Shown here: positions 28,432 through 36,793 of the stretch, one piece after another
Position numbering within the stretch: position 1 is the first letter of the stretch
Layout of the letters: each line of letters begins with the position of its first letter
Assembly: GCA_021841865.1 (NCBI GenBank)
Contig: JAKCDM010000019.1
Coordinates: 1-37,006, forward strand
Length of the DNA: 37,006 nucleotides
Source: Pseudomonadota bacterium
GTDB taxonomy: Bacteria > Pseudomonadota > Gammaproteobacteria > Burkholderiales > Burkholderiaceae_C
Direction: 5' to 3'
The notes under the pieces: model-generated
What the model was told of the DNA's origin: nothing
Seen by the model: the letters and a program-made list of their open reading frames with translations, nothing else
Databases searched by the model: none
Position numbers and translations under genes: made by a program

Positions 28432-29115
28432 TCAGCCCTCCGGCGGCGGCGACGCCGGCCACTCGAGACTGTCGAACTGTTCGCGGATGCGCAGCACGAA
28501 CACCCCGAGCACGAACACGCCCACCAGCAGGTCGAGCCCGATGCCCAGCTCCACGACCATCGGCATGCCGCGGGTAGCCGCGGTGGCCGCGAACAGCAAG
28601 CCGTTCTCCATGGCCAGGAAGCCCAGCACCTGGGCGATGGCGTTGCGCCGGCTGATCATCATCAGCAGCGCGAGAAACACCACCGCCATGGCGATGCCCA
28701 GCAGTCCGCGCGTGGCGGCGTGCGCCAGGTGGGCCAGGGGCTGCGCCAGCGCGAACGCGCACAGCACGAGCGCCATGCCCAGCAATTGCATCAGGGGAAT
28801 GTTGAACAACGGCTCGATGTCCCATTGCGCGTGCAGGCGCCGGGTCAGGCGCAGCAGCACCCAGGGCAGCACGATCACCTTGAGCAGCAGCGCGAGCAGC
28901 GCCGAACCGTACAGCTCCGGCTGCGCCGAGCTCCAGCCCACGAGCACCGAAGTCAGCGCGAGCAAGGCCCCCTGCCACGCGAACAGCCAGATCAGACCCA
29001 TCACCCGGCGCTGCGACAGCATCGCGAACGACAGCAGCAGCAGCAGCGCCGCGAACAGGTGGATCCACGACAGCACCGGCGACGACACGGCCAGCGCGGA
29101 GAGACTGGAGTGCAT
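28432..29115 (-). CDS. Hydrogenase-4-like membrane subunit (HyfE family)
   Basis: A 227-residue protein with about seven hydrophobic helices, HyfE type: WIHLFAALLLLLSFAMLSQR at the start, NAIAQVLGFLAMENGLLFAA in the middle, and VELGIGLDLLVGVFVLGVFV near the end, the last two being NuoK-like segments. ATG 29115 gives a five-base gap after the HyfC homologue; an in-frame GTG at 29124 would overlap that stop (GTGA) and add three residues. Confidence 0.87.
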   Translation of the reverse strand: MHSSLSALAVSSPVLSWIHLFAALLLLLSFAMLSQRRVMGLIWLFAWQGALLALTSVLVGWSSAQPELYGSALLALLLKVIVLPWVLLRLTRRLHAQWDIEPLFNIPLMQLLGMALVLCAFALAQPLAHLAHAATRGLLGIAMAVVFLALLMMISRRNAIAQVLGFLAMENGLLFAATAATRGMPMVVELGIGLDLLVGVFVLGVFVLRIREQFDSLEWPASPPPEG

Positions 29116-29120
29116 GGCGT

Positions 29121-30074
29121 TCACGGCTCGAGCATCAGCCCCACCCACAGCCCGAGCACGGCCAGCAGGAAGGCGGTGGCGAGGAATTCGGGCGCCCGGA
29201 ACACGCGCAGCTTGGCGCTGCTGGTTTCCACCAGCGCGATGCCGCCACCGGCCAGCGCGAGCTTGCACGTCAGCGCGACCGCCGCCGGCAGCAGCCACGC
29301 CAGGCTCCGGCCGCCAGACGCCAGCCCCCACGGCGCGAACATCGCGTAGCCCATGCAGATGTAATTGAACATCTTCAGGCTCTGCGCCCATTCGATCAAG
29401 GCCAGGTGGCGCCCCGCGTACTCGAGCACCATGGCCTCGTGGATCATCGTGAGCTCCAGGTGCGTGCTCGGGTTGTCGACCGGCAGGCGAGCGTTCTCCG
29501 CCAGCAGCACCATGACGAAGGCAACGGCCCCGAACGCCAGCGCCGGGTGAATGCTCGGCCCGCGCGCCTGCAGGGCCTCGGCCAGCACCGGCAACTGGGT
29601 ACTGCCGGCGAGCAGCGACGCGCTGAACACCACCATCAGCAGCGCCGGCTCGGCCAGGAAACCCAGCATCATCTCGCGCCGCGCGCCGAGCCCGCCGAAC
29701 GCGCTGCCCGGATCCATCGCCGCCAGCGCCTGGAACACGCGCGCCAGCGCGAACAGGCCGACCAGCGCGACGGCATCGGCCACCGAGGCCAGTGGAAGAT
29801 CCGTGCTCAACGACGGGATGATGGCGGCGGCCGCGCTCATGCTCGCGAGCTGCACGTACGGCACGGCACGAAACAGCGGGCTGGCGCCGTCGGGCAGGAT
29901 CGGCTGGCGCCGCAGCAGCTTGCGCAGGTCCCGATAGGGCTGCCACAGCGGCGGCGCGGAACGATTCGACAACCACGCCCTGCACTGCGCGACCCAGCCC
30001 GACAGCAGCGGCGCCAGCAGCAGCGCGGCCAGCACGCTGAGCACCTGGGTGACGAGGGCGTCGAGCAGGCTCAT
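29121..30074 (-). CDS. Hydrogenase-4-like membrane anchor (HyfC/HycD family, NuoH-like)
   Basis: A 317-residue polytopic protein of the NuoH/HycD family that links the hydrophilic arm to the membrane arm. Conserved cytoplasmic-loop blocks are LGARREMMLGFLAEPALL (129-146) and ENARLPVDNPSTHLELTMIH (193-212), with acidic residues typical of the quinone-cavity/coupling region, followed by EAMVLEYAGRHLALIEWAQ. Its ATG overlaps the HyfB-like stop (ATGA). Confidence 0.9.
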   Translation of the reverse strand: MSLLDALVTQVLSVLAALLLAPLLSGWVAQCRAWLSNRSAPPLWQPYRDLRKLLRRQPILPDGASPLFRAVPYVQLASMSAAAAIIPSLSTDLPLASVADAVALVGLFALARVFQALAAMDPGSAFGGLGARREMMLGFLAEPALLMVVFSASLLAGSTQLPVLAEALQARGPSIHPALAFGAVAFVMVLLAENARLPVDNPSTHLELTMIHEAMVLEYAGRHLALIEWAQSLKMFNYICMGYAMFAPWGLASGGRSLAWLLPAAVALTCKLALAGGGIALVETSSAKLRVFRAPEFLATAFLLAVLGLWVGLMLEP

Positions 30075-32095
30075 CGCAGCACCACGATGAGCAACAGCAG
30101 CAGCGTGCCGAAGGTGTAGATCAGGTAGCCGGCCATTCCCACCCCCTGCACGCGCCCGAGCAGGCGCGCTGCGCCGAGCACGCCGCGCGCCACCGCCGCG
30201 TACGCGCGGCTTCGCAGCGGGTCGGCGATGCTTTCGCGGTAGACCGGCTGCGCCTGCTGCGGATCGGGCGCCTGCACGTGCAGGTCGAACAGCGGCGCGA
30301 ACAGGCGCCGCACCGGCTGGCCGAAGCCCTCGGCACTGTCCTGCATGCGCGGCGAACCCGGCAGTTCCCCGCAGGCCCACAACGGCGCGCGCCGGATGCG
30401 TGCGCCGCGCCACGAGTGGGCCGCCAGCACGCCCGCTGCAGCCAGCGCCAGCCCGAGCAGGACCAGCGCGAGCGGATCGAAGGTGGCTCGTTGCGCCGAA
30501 ATCGGCGCCAGGCGCGACCAGCCGGGGCCGGTGGCGACTGCGCTGCCCAGCAGCGGCAGCTCGACCAGCCGGATCAGGCGCAGCACCAGCCCGGGGAACA
30601 GACCGGTCGACACGCCGGCGACCGCCAGCCACAGCAGCCCGGCGCGCTGCGCCCAGCCGGGATCGTGCGCGGCCTGCAGCCCCGGCTCGCGCGCACGCCC
30701 CAGGAAAATGACCCCGTAGAACTTGACCATCACGTAGGCGGCCAGCGCGGCCACCAGCACCAGCAGCGCCGCGCCCAGCGCCACGAGCATGCCCAGCAGC
30801 GCCTGCGGCAGCGCCGGCGACTGCACGAAGGCCTGCAGCAGCAGCCACTCGGCCACGAAACCGCCGAACAACGGCAGGCCGGCCATGGCCAGCGTCGCGG
30901 CCAGCGTGGTCCAGCCGACCCACGGCATGCGCTGCAACAGGCCGCCGAGCCGCCCCAGGCTGCGCTGGCTGGTGGCATGCATGACCGAGCCGGTGGCCAG
31001 GAACAACAGGTTCTTGACCATGGCGTGGTGCAGCAGGTGGAACAGCATGGCGGCCAGCGCGAGCGCGGCCAGCGCGGGAAGTCCGGCGGCGCGGAACACC
31101 AGGGTCAGCCCGAACGCCGCGAAGGCCAGGCCCATGTTCTCGATGGACGAGTACGCGAGCAGGCGCTTCATGTCGTCCTGCACCGCCGCGTGCGCCACCG
31201 CTCCCAGCGCACCGGCGAGTCCCAGCGCCAGCAACAGCAGGCCCCAGGCCATGCTGTCGACGTGCAGCAGGTCCAGGCTGGTGCGCAGCAACGCGTACAT
31301 CGCCGTTTTCAGCATCACCGCGCTCATCAGCGCCGATACCGGCGACGGCGCCGCCGGATGGGCCTCCGGCAGCCATGCATGCAGCGGAACCAGCCCGGCC
31401 TTCGCGCCGAAGCCGAGCACGGCCAGCAACATCGCGGCCGAGGCCACCCACGGCGGCAGCGCGGCGTGCCGCATGGCGTCGAAGGACAAGCCCTGCAGCC
31501 AGTCCTGCGAATGCGGGGCCGCTGCGTGCCCGAGCAGCGTGAACATGAGCAGCAGGCACAGTCCGCCCAGATGTGCCATCAGCAGGTACAGGAAGCCCGC
31601 GTCGCGCACCTCGGGCATGTCATCTCGCGTGAGCACCAGCAGGTACGACGCGACGGCCATCAACTCCCAGGCGAGCAGGAAGCCGAAGGCGTCGGCGGCG
31701 AGCACGACCAGCGCCATGGCGCCCAGGAACACGTGGTACAGGCAGGCGATCTGCCCGGGCGGCGCGCCCTCGCCGTCGCGGAAATAGCCGCTGGCGAACA
31801 CCGAACTGCCCAGGCTCGACGCGCCGATCAGCAGCAGGAAAAAGCCCGACAGCGAATCCAGGCGCCAGCGCAGCACGAACCCGGACGCGCCCAGGCCAAG
31901 GCTCGCCTCGGCCGGCGGAGCGAACACGGCGAGCAGGCCGGCGACGGCGACGACCCCGCAGACCACGGCCCCTGCCGGGAACACCCCATGCGCAGAGCAG
32001 CGCGTGCAGTTCGGGCGCACCAGCGCGGCCAAGCCCAGCAGCAGCCAGACGACAACCGCGCCAAGTTCGACGGCAAGCAGCAACGCGGGGTTCAT
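30071..32095 (-). CDS. Hydrogenase-4-like antiporter subunit (HyfB/HycC family, NuoL-like)
   Basis: A 674-residue inner-membrane protein, close to E. coli HyfB in length, with about 16 helices. Proton-path residues include Glu144 in FLLAWELMAVASYLLV and Lys232 in GFGAKAGLVPLHAWLPEAHP; the broken-helix block is LLAYSSIENMGLAFAAFGL. The last about 100 residues form the lateral extension typical of HyfB, ending in a hydrophobic helix. First gene of the six-gene operon. The bases before the ATG (GCCCACC) offer no Shine-Dalgarno, so translation may be leaderless. It diverges from the RHH regulator gene across the dyad at 32103-32151. Confidence 0.9.
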   Translation of the reverse strand: MNPALLLAVELGAVVVWLLLGLAALVRPNCTRCSAHGVFPAGAVVCGVVAVAGLLAVFAPPAEASLGLGASGFVLRWRLDSLSGFFLLLIGASSLGSSVFASGYFRDGEGAPPGQIACLYHVFLGAMALVVLAADAFGFLLAWELMAVASYLLVLTRDDMPEVRDAGFLYLLMAHLGGLCLLLMFTLLGHAAAPHSQDWLQGLSFDAMRHAALPPWVASAAMLLAVLGFGAKAGLVPLHAWLPEAHPAAPSPVSALMSAVMLKTAMYALLRTSLDLLHVDSMAWGLLLLALGLAGALGAVAHAAVQDDMKRLLAYSSIENMGLAFAAFGLTLVFRAAGLPALAALALAAMLFHLLHHAMVKNLLFLATGSVMHATSQRSLGRLGGLLQRMPWVGWTTLAATLAMAGLPLFGGFVAEWLLLQAFVQSPALPQALLGMLVALGAALLVLVAALAAYVMVKFYGVIFLGRAREPGLQAAHDPGWAQRAGLLWLAVAGVSTGLFPGLVLRLIRLVELPLLGSAVATGPGWSRLAPISAQRATFDPLALVLLGLALAAAGVLAAHSWRGARIRRAPLWACGELPGSPRMQDSAEGFGQPVRRLFAPLFDLHVQAPDPQQAQPVYRESIADPLRSRAYAAVARGVLGAARLLGRVQGVGMAGYLIYTFGTLLLLLIVVLR

Positions 32096-32102
32096 GGTGG
32101 GC

Positions 32103-32151
32103 TTGTATGCGCATGCTATTCACATGCGATGTGCTTTGCATGGTAATACAA
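32103..32151. promoter_or_regulatory. Concentric dyad operator covering both divergent promoters
   Basis: Two nested inverted repeats share the same centre (32127). The outer arms are TTGTATGCGCATGC (32103-32116) and GCATGGTAATACAA (32138-32151), matching in 11 of 14 positions. The inner pair is CACAT-GCG-ATGTG (32121-32133). Overall 17 of 24 symmetric positions pair. Each outer arm carries an outward-reading -10-like box: TACAAT on plus (32147-32152) and TACAAG on minus (32107-32102). A start site seven bases past the minus box would fall on the ATG of the HyfB-like gene, in line with the lack of Shine-Dalgarno sites on both genes. Most likely the binding site of the adjacent RHH protein (inference). 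Confidence 0.65.
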
Positions 32152-32162
32152 TGCCAGACATC

Positions 32163-32423
32163 ATGGAACAACGAACCACCCGGCTGACCGTTCTGATCGA
32201 TCCGCGCAAGAAGGAACTGTTCGAGCAGCTGTGCGCCCGCGAGGACCAGACACCGTCACAGGTCGTTCGACGTCTGATTCGCTCGTACATCGAACAGCGC
32301 CTGGGGCGCCCATGGCAACCCGGCGAGCCGATTGACGCCTTGCTTGCGCTGGAGTCGCCCGCCGCCGACGGCGCCCGCGGCGCGTCCGGGAACGCGCCGC
32401 GGGCCTTGCCGAAGGCTCCCTGA
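32163..32423 (+). CDS. Ribbon-helix-helix (CopG/Arc/MetJ-type) transcriptional regulator
   Basis: An 86-residue protein. RTTRLTVLIDPRKKELFEQL is a typical RHH beta strand (TTRLTVLID, alternating residues contact DNA) followed by helix A; TPSQVVRRLIRSYIEQRLG is helix B, with the S-x-x-V-R-R-L-I pattern of RHH domains. Residues after about 50 are low-complexity and probably disordered. An in-frame ATG at 32151 is possible, but it lies inside the operator; 32163 fits the predicted start site better. No toxin gene is adjacent, so it is not an antitoxin on present evidence. It diverges from the hydrogenase-like operon and probably controls it and itself. Confidence 0.8.
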   Translation: MEQRTTRLTVLIDPRKKELFEQLCAREDQTPSQVVRRLIRSYIEQRLGRPWQPGEPIDALLALESPAADGARGASGNAPRALPKAP

Positions 32424-32440
32424 CGCCGATGCAGGCGGGT

Positions 32441-32549
32441 CGGGCGCAGCCCGGCCCTGGGGGCGGTCTCAAGGAAACGCAGGGCCGCCCCAAGTTTCCT
32501 TGACCCCCTGGGGGGCGGTGCCGGGCGCAGCCCGGCCCTGGGGGCGGTC
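32441..32549. repeat. REP-like block with two identical 28-bp repeats between convergent genes
   Basis: A 28-base unit beginning CGGGCGCAGCCCGGCC is present twice without mismatch (32441-32468 and 32522-32549). Each can fold as CGGGC-GCA-GCCCG. Between them CAAGGAAAC (32470-32478) is inverted as GTTTCCTTG (32494-32502), and CCCAAGTTT (32489-32497) is inverted as AAACTTGGG just past the block (32553-32561), followed by the palindrome GGGTC-T-GACCC (32559-32569). Such GGGTCTGACCC/AAACTTGGG units look like dispersed REP elements. The block fills the 124 bases between the RHH gene and the convergent lipoprotein gene and could act as a two-way terminator. Confidence 0.6.
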
Positions 32550-34458
32550 AATAAACTTGGGTCTGACCCACGTCGAGCGCGCCGGTGAGATCGCTGACCA
32601 GGTAGGTCAGCGGACTGGCGGCGACCAAGGGATAGGCCGCGAACGAAACCTGGGGCTCGGCCGAGTCCAGGGTCACGGTGCGGGCGCTGCGCTGGAAACT
32701 CCACGAGCCATTCGAGCCCTGGACGAAATCATCCAGCGCCACGACATCGCCCCGCTCCAGGCCCACGGTCCTTCCCGAAGGGGTCGCCGTCGGCTGGAAT
32801 CCCGTGACGGCATAGGAGTCGACGCCAGCGCTATCGTTCATGACCACGCGCAGGTAGCCGCTCATGAAGAACTGCCGGTTCGGGTTCCACAGATGGGCGG
32901 GAATCAGGTAGCCCAGCGAGGCCTGTCCGCGCAGCACCGACGGATCGGGCAGCAGCGCCACGGCGGAACCTTGCAGCGTCGGCCATTGGGCGCTGAGGTC
33001 GAAGCTGAACTGCCAGGTCGGCGCCCCCGGATCATGGGTGTAGCTCGTCGCCGGCTGCATCGTTTCCTCGCAAGGCTGCTGCGCTGGCGATGCCGCCTCG
33101 TAGACCGTGCAGCTCGGGCTTCCCGCGGCCACCAGGACGGCGTCGAAGCTGTTGGTCACCGTGGCGTCGAAGGATGCGCCGACCACGGGCTGCGTGGCCA
33201 CGCTGGCGGTGAGCTGGGGCTGCTGGGCCTTGTAGAAGTCGTAGTAGGCCGGAAGCAGGGAGTTCACGTAGCCGGGAGCGAACGCGCTCTGCCCACCGAT
33301 CAGCAGGTGTCCGGCGTAGTCGATCGACGGGTAGTTGGCCATCATGGCCGGAAAGTACACGCTCAATCCGGTCGCCTGGCTGTCGCTGTAGCTGGCCCGG
33401 TCGTAGACCACGGCCGCCTGGGTCGCACGGATCACGCCATCGGCTGCCGTGCTGAGCGCGGCGTCCGCTCCGAAGGACTTGAGCAGGGCCGACTGCGTGT
33501 TGCCGACCCACAGCAGTTCATCGACCAGGTCGGTCGGGCTCGTGGAAGGCTCGACGAAATTCTGTCCCATGAAGTCGAGGGAGCGCATGCGCGCATCCGC
33601 CAGCACCTGCCAGGCCAGCACCGAACGCGCCGCGTACGGCTGCAGCGCGCTTGCATACGAGTCCATCGCCTGCACCAGGGCGGGCATGGCGTGCAGGTCC
33701 ACCACGGACAAGGTGGTCGGGTCCACCAGATTCTGGCCCATGTAGGCATCGACGATGTCGCGCCCGATCGTGGCGCCGCTGGCGCCAGGCAGTGCCTGCA
33801 AGGAGGACAGCCACGGCGTGTAGTCCCAGCCTTCGCTGGGCTCGACATCCTGCGATGCCACCAGGTAGTGGGCATAGGGGGAAAGGGCTGAAGCGACCTC
33901 GGCATCGGCCATCAGGCAGGCGTCGAAGCCGATCACGGAGAATTGCGTCCCCGAGCCCTGCACGGCCTGCGTCAGCTGCCCGAGCGTCATGGTCGTGCCC
34001 GTGACCTCGTCCGAGCCGAAACCTCCGTTGGGTCCACCGCCGTGATCCCACAACACCAGCATGTAACGGTTCGCGGGGTAATGGCTCACTCCCCAGCGGA
34101 GAAAATCGCGCAAGGTCGAGCCGCGCCCCATGTCGATCCCGCTGTCAGGACCCAGATCCTGCAACTTCTGCAACTTGCCATTGCTCACCAGGTAGCGCTG
34201 TACATGGGTCCAGTCGATTCCCAGCGGCCCGGCCTGGCTGTCCGCGCCGCCGGTTTCCAGCACGATATTCAATTGACTCGTGCGCGAAACTGCCAGCATT
34301 TGCTCGATATTCGTGCTGGCTGCCTGCCCGTCACTCTCCAGGTTGCTTCCGACCATGTAGACGAGCACCGTGTCCGTCACATTTCCGGAACCACCGCCGC
34401 AGGAAACCAGCAGCAACGCGCCGAGGCTCGCCGCGAGGCATTTGAGAATACGGAACAT
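32548..34458 (-). CDS. Clostripain-family (peptidase C11) lipoprotein
   Basis: A 636-residue exported cysteine peptidase. The signal peptide MFRILKCLAASLGALLLVSC ends in a lipobox with lipidated Cys20, followed by a glycine-rich linker. The caspase-like C11 domain (about 28-400) starts TVLVYMVGSNLESDG and has the catalytic pair His139 (VLWDHGGG) and Cys181 (IGFDACLMAD). The C-terminal about 220 residues look like beta-rich accessory domains. C11 enzymes usually cut after Arg or Lys. An AAGGGG ribosome site precedes the ATG. The last residues (QTQVY and the stop) are encoded by the REP-like block, so the original 3' end may have been altered. Monocistronic; base composition looks less GC-rich than flanking genes. 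Confidence 0.85.
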   Translation of the reverse strand: MFRILKCLAASLGALLLVSCGGGSGNVTDTVLVYMVGSNLESDGQAASTNIEQMLAVSRTSQLNIVLETGGADSQAGPLGIDWTHVQRYLVSNGKLQKLQDLGPDSGIDMGRGSTLRDFLRWGVSHYPANRYMLVLWDHGGGPNGGFGSDEVTGTTMTLGQLTQAVQGSGTQFSVIGFDACLMADAEVASALSPYAHYLVASQDVEPSEGWDYTPWLSSLQALPGASGATIGRDIVDAYMGQNLVDPTTLSVVDLHAMPALVQAMDSYASALQPYAARSVLAWQVLADARMRSLDFMGQNFVEPSTSPTDLVDELLWVGNTQSALLKSFGADAALSTAADGVIRATQAAVVYDRASYSDSQATGLSVYFPAMMANYPSIDYAGHLLIGGQSAFAPGYVNSLLPAYYDFYKAQQPQLTASVATQPVVGASFDATVTNSFDAVLVAAGSPSCTVYEAASPAQQPCEETMQPATSYTHDPGAPTWQFSFDLSAQWPTLQGSAVALLPDPSVLRGQASLGYLIPAHLWNPNRQFFMSGYLRVVMNDSAGVDSYAVTGFQPTATPSGRTVGLERGDVVALDDFVQGSNGSWSFQRSARTVTLDSAEPQVSFAAYPLVAASPLTYLVSDLTGALDVGQTQVY

Positions 34459-34591
34459 GCACAGCCCCTTGACGGAGGAGGAGGATCGAAGGCCCCCTGC
34501 CCCCCGGAAAATCAGGGCGTCGACGCGCTGCGCGCTGCGGGATCAAATGTATCGCCATTTCCGAACCCGCTGCGCGACGCCTCGCGGAGCG

Positions 34592-34618
34592 CCTCCATTT
34601 TCCCAGCGGAAAAGGAGG
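34592..34618. other. Stem-loop with one bulge between dusA and the C11 peptidase gene
   Basis: CCTCC, a bulged A, then TTTTCC (34592-34603) pairs with GGAAAAGGAGG (34608-34618) around the loop CAGC: 11 base pairs. No U tract follows in the minus-strand sense. It lies in the 281-base gap between the peptidase start and the dusA stop, which otherwise shows nothing I can name. It may end dusA transcripts or protect them. Confidence 0.4.
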
Positions 34619-34739
34619 AATCAAGCCCCGCAATGATCGGGAAGATAATCAGCCATTTACAGGCCATTGAAATACCGGAGGGGGCCGCGCGACGGACCCA
34701 CGTCATCGCGCCTGCGCGTGGCGTCCGCGGGCTCGAAAC

Positions 34740-35765
<1,026 letters not shown>

Positions 35766-35777
35766 GGCACGTATTGT

Positions 35778-35837
35778 CGCGCAACCCGCGCTCGCGCAAC
35801 CCGCGCCCATGCAACTCGCGCTCACGCAAGCCGCGGT
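35778..35837. repeat. Four tandem copies of a 15-bp repeat upstream of dusA
   Basis: The unit CGCGCAACCCGCGCT (35778-35792) is followed by CGCGCAACCCGCGCC, CATGCAACTCGCGCT and CACGCAAGCCGCGGT, ending at 35837. The array begins 12 bases before the dusA GTG and so lies in its promoter or leader. The first two copies differ at one base; copies three and four are more diverged. A partial fifth unit (CGCGC) follows. The rest of the gap to the hemerythrin-like gene (35838-36013) is GC-rich with nothing recognised. Confidence 0.75.
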
Positions 35838-36013
35838 CGCGCGGGGACCGGCATGCAAGGCCCTGCGCGCCGGCGCGGTGCGCGGCTACGGTGCGCGGGT
35901 AGGTGCACATCGCACCGCTGGCGCCACACGCGCCCGCCCCGGCCCACCGAAGGGCCGCCCACCTCGCCGCCAAACCCCCTTGGGTTCGGCGCTCCCTGCT
36001 CAGCGCCTCGTGC

Positions 36014-36451
36014 TCAGCGCTTCTTCGCCTCGGCGAGCTCTTTCTCGATATGCTCGAGCTGCTTCGCGCTCAGGGTCTTCTCCGCCTTCGGAAACAGCCC
36101 CTGTTCCTCCTCGGCGATGTGGTGTTCCAGGTTCTCCTGCAGCACGGTGAGCTTCGCCTTCCAGGCCTGGTCGTCGAAGTCCAGCGACTCGAGCTCGTCG
36201 AGCAGCATGTCCACCACATGGTGCTCCTCGTAGGCCTCGAGGGTCAGGTCACGCGTGGCCTTCCTGTGTTCCAGTGGTGGGTACAGCAGTTGCTCCTCGA
36301 GCTTTTCATGCAGCTCGAGCTCGGCCTTCAACGTGGCCAGCATCTCGCGGCGCTGCCTTTTTGCCGACGCGGACGTCTGCAGCAGGCGCTCGATCAGGTC
36401 CTTGACCGTTTCGTGGTCCTTGATCAGCAATGCAAACGGCTTGTTTTCCAT
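36014..36451 (-). CDS. Hemerythrin-like HHE domain protein
   Basis: A 145-residue all-helical protein with metal-ligand histidines and acids in HHE pattern: KDHETVKDL (His13), ELHEKLEEQLLYPPLE (His48 with Glu52), EEHHVVDMLLDELE, and EHHIAEEEQGLFP. Such domains bind a diiron centre and are linked to oxygen, nitric oxide or redox stress handling. The C-terminal helix (KTLSAKQLEHIEKELAEAKK) is charged. A GGAGGG lies about 10 bases before the ATG. It follows the DUF1328 gene on the same strand by 96 bases, in which I see no promoter or terminator I can defend. Confidence 0.88.
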   Translation of the reverse strand: MENKPFALLIKDHETVKDLIERLLQTSASAKRQRREMLATLKAELELHEKLEEQLLYPPLEHRKATRDLTLEAYEEHHVVDMLLDELESLDFDDQAWKAKLTVLQENLEHHIAEEEQGLFPKAEKTLSAKQLEHIEKELAEAKKR

Positions 36452-36547
36452 GGGATCGTGCCCTCCGGTTCGTGAACGAAGGCGCCCCGCGGACCAGGCG
36501 CTGCCTGATCGCCGGCCGGAGCGCCGCGACCATCCAAGCTCGACCCG

Positions 36548-36712
36548 CTACTTGTTCGCCATGAAATGCATGACGACGCTGATCACAAAACCGATCGCAG
36601 CCACCAGGAAAATGATCTTCGCAATTCCTGCGGATGCTGAGGCAATCACGCCAAAACCAAAAAGTGATGCCACCACCGCCACGAGCAGAAACACTCCAAC
36701 CCATCTCAGCAT
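36548..36712 (-). CDS. Small DUF1328 membrane protein (YtjA-like)
   Basis: A 54-residue protein with two transmembrane helices: MLRWVGVFLLVAVVASLFGF and IAKIIFLVAAIGFVISVVMH, joined by a Gly/Ala/Ser-rich turn; these match DUF1328 members, often induced by stress. GAGGAG lies seven bases before ATG 36712, which excludes the longer upstream frame. A TAGAAT -10-like box is at 36760-36765 on the minus strand, with no good -35. Confidence 0.88.
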   Translation of the reverse strand: MLRWVGVFLLVAVVASLFGFGVIASASAGIAKIIFLVAAIGFVISVVMHFMANK

Positions 36713-36793
36713 CGAAAGCTCCTCGGGATTTGCAACCCCTTCGCGGGTCCAAGGAAACATTCTAGAAGCCGTGCGTCTGCGACATTTACCATT

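Noticed and set aside
26969-29368. About 800-codon plus-strand frame opposite the HyfF/HyfE-like genes
   Set aside because: Low-complexity Q/H/R/A translation produced by the antisense of membrane-protein codons.
24863-32095. A functional [NiFe] hydrogenase-4 or formate hydrogenlyase
   Set aside because: Both nickel-binding CxxC motifs are missing in the large subunit, and no formate dehydrogenase, ferredoxin subunit or maturation gene is adjacent.
32163-32423. RHH protein as the antitoxin of a toxin-antitoxin pair
   Set aside because: No small toxin-like frame lies directly downstream; the next 124 bases are the repeat block and the next gene is convergent.
32441-32549. Two-repeat CRISPR-like array
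   Set aside because: Only two 28-bp copies, the intervening 53 bases are themselves palindromic, there is no leader, and no cas gene is in the window.
34515-34667. Possible 50-residue small protein on the minus strand (MACKWLIIFPIIAG start)
   Set aside because: It has a hydrophobic start but no Shine-Dalgarno, no recognisable family and an unremarkable C-terminus; it overlaps the stem-loop at 34592. Not enough to call a gene.
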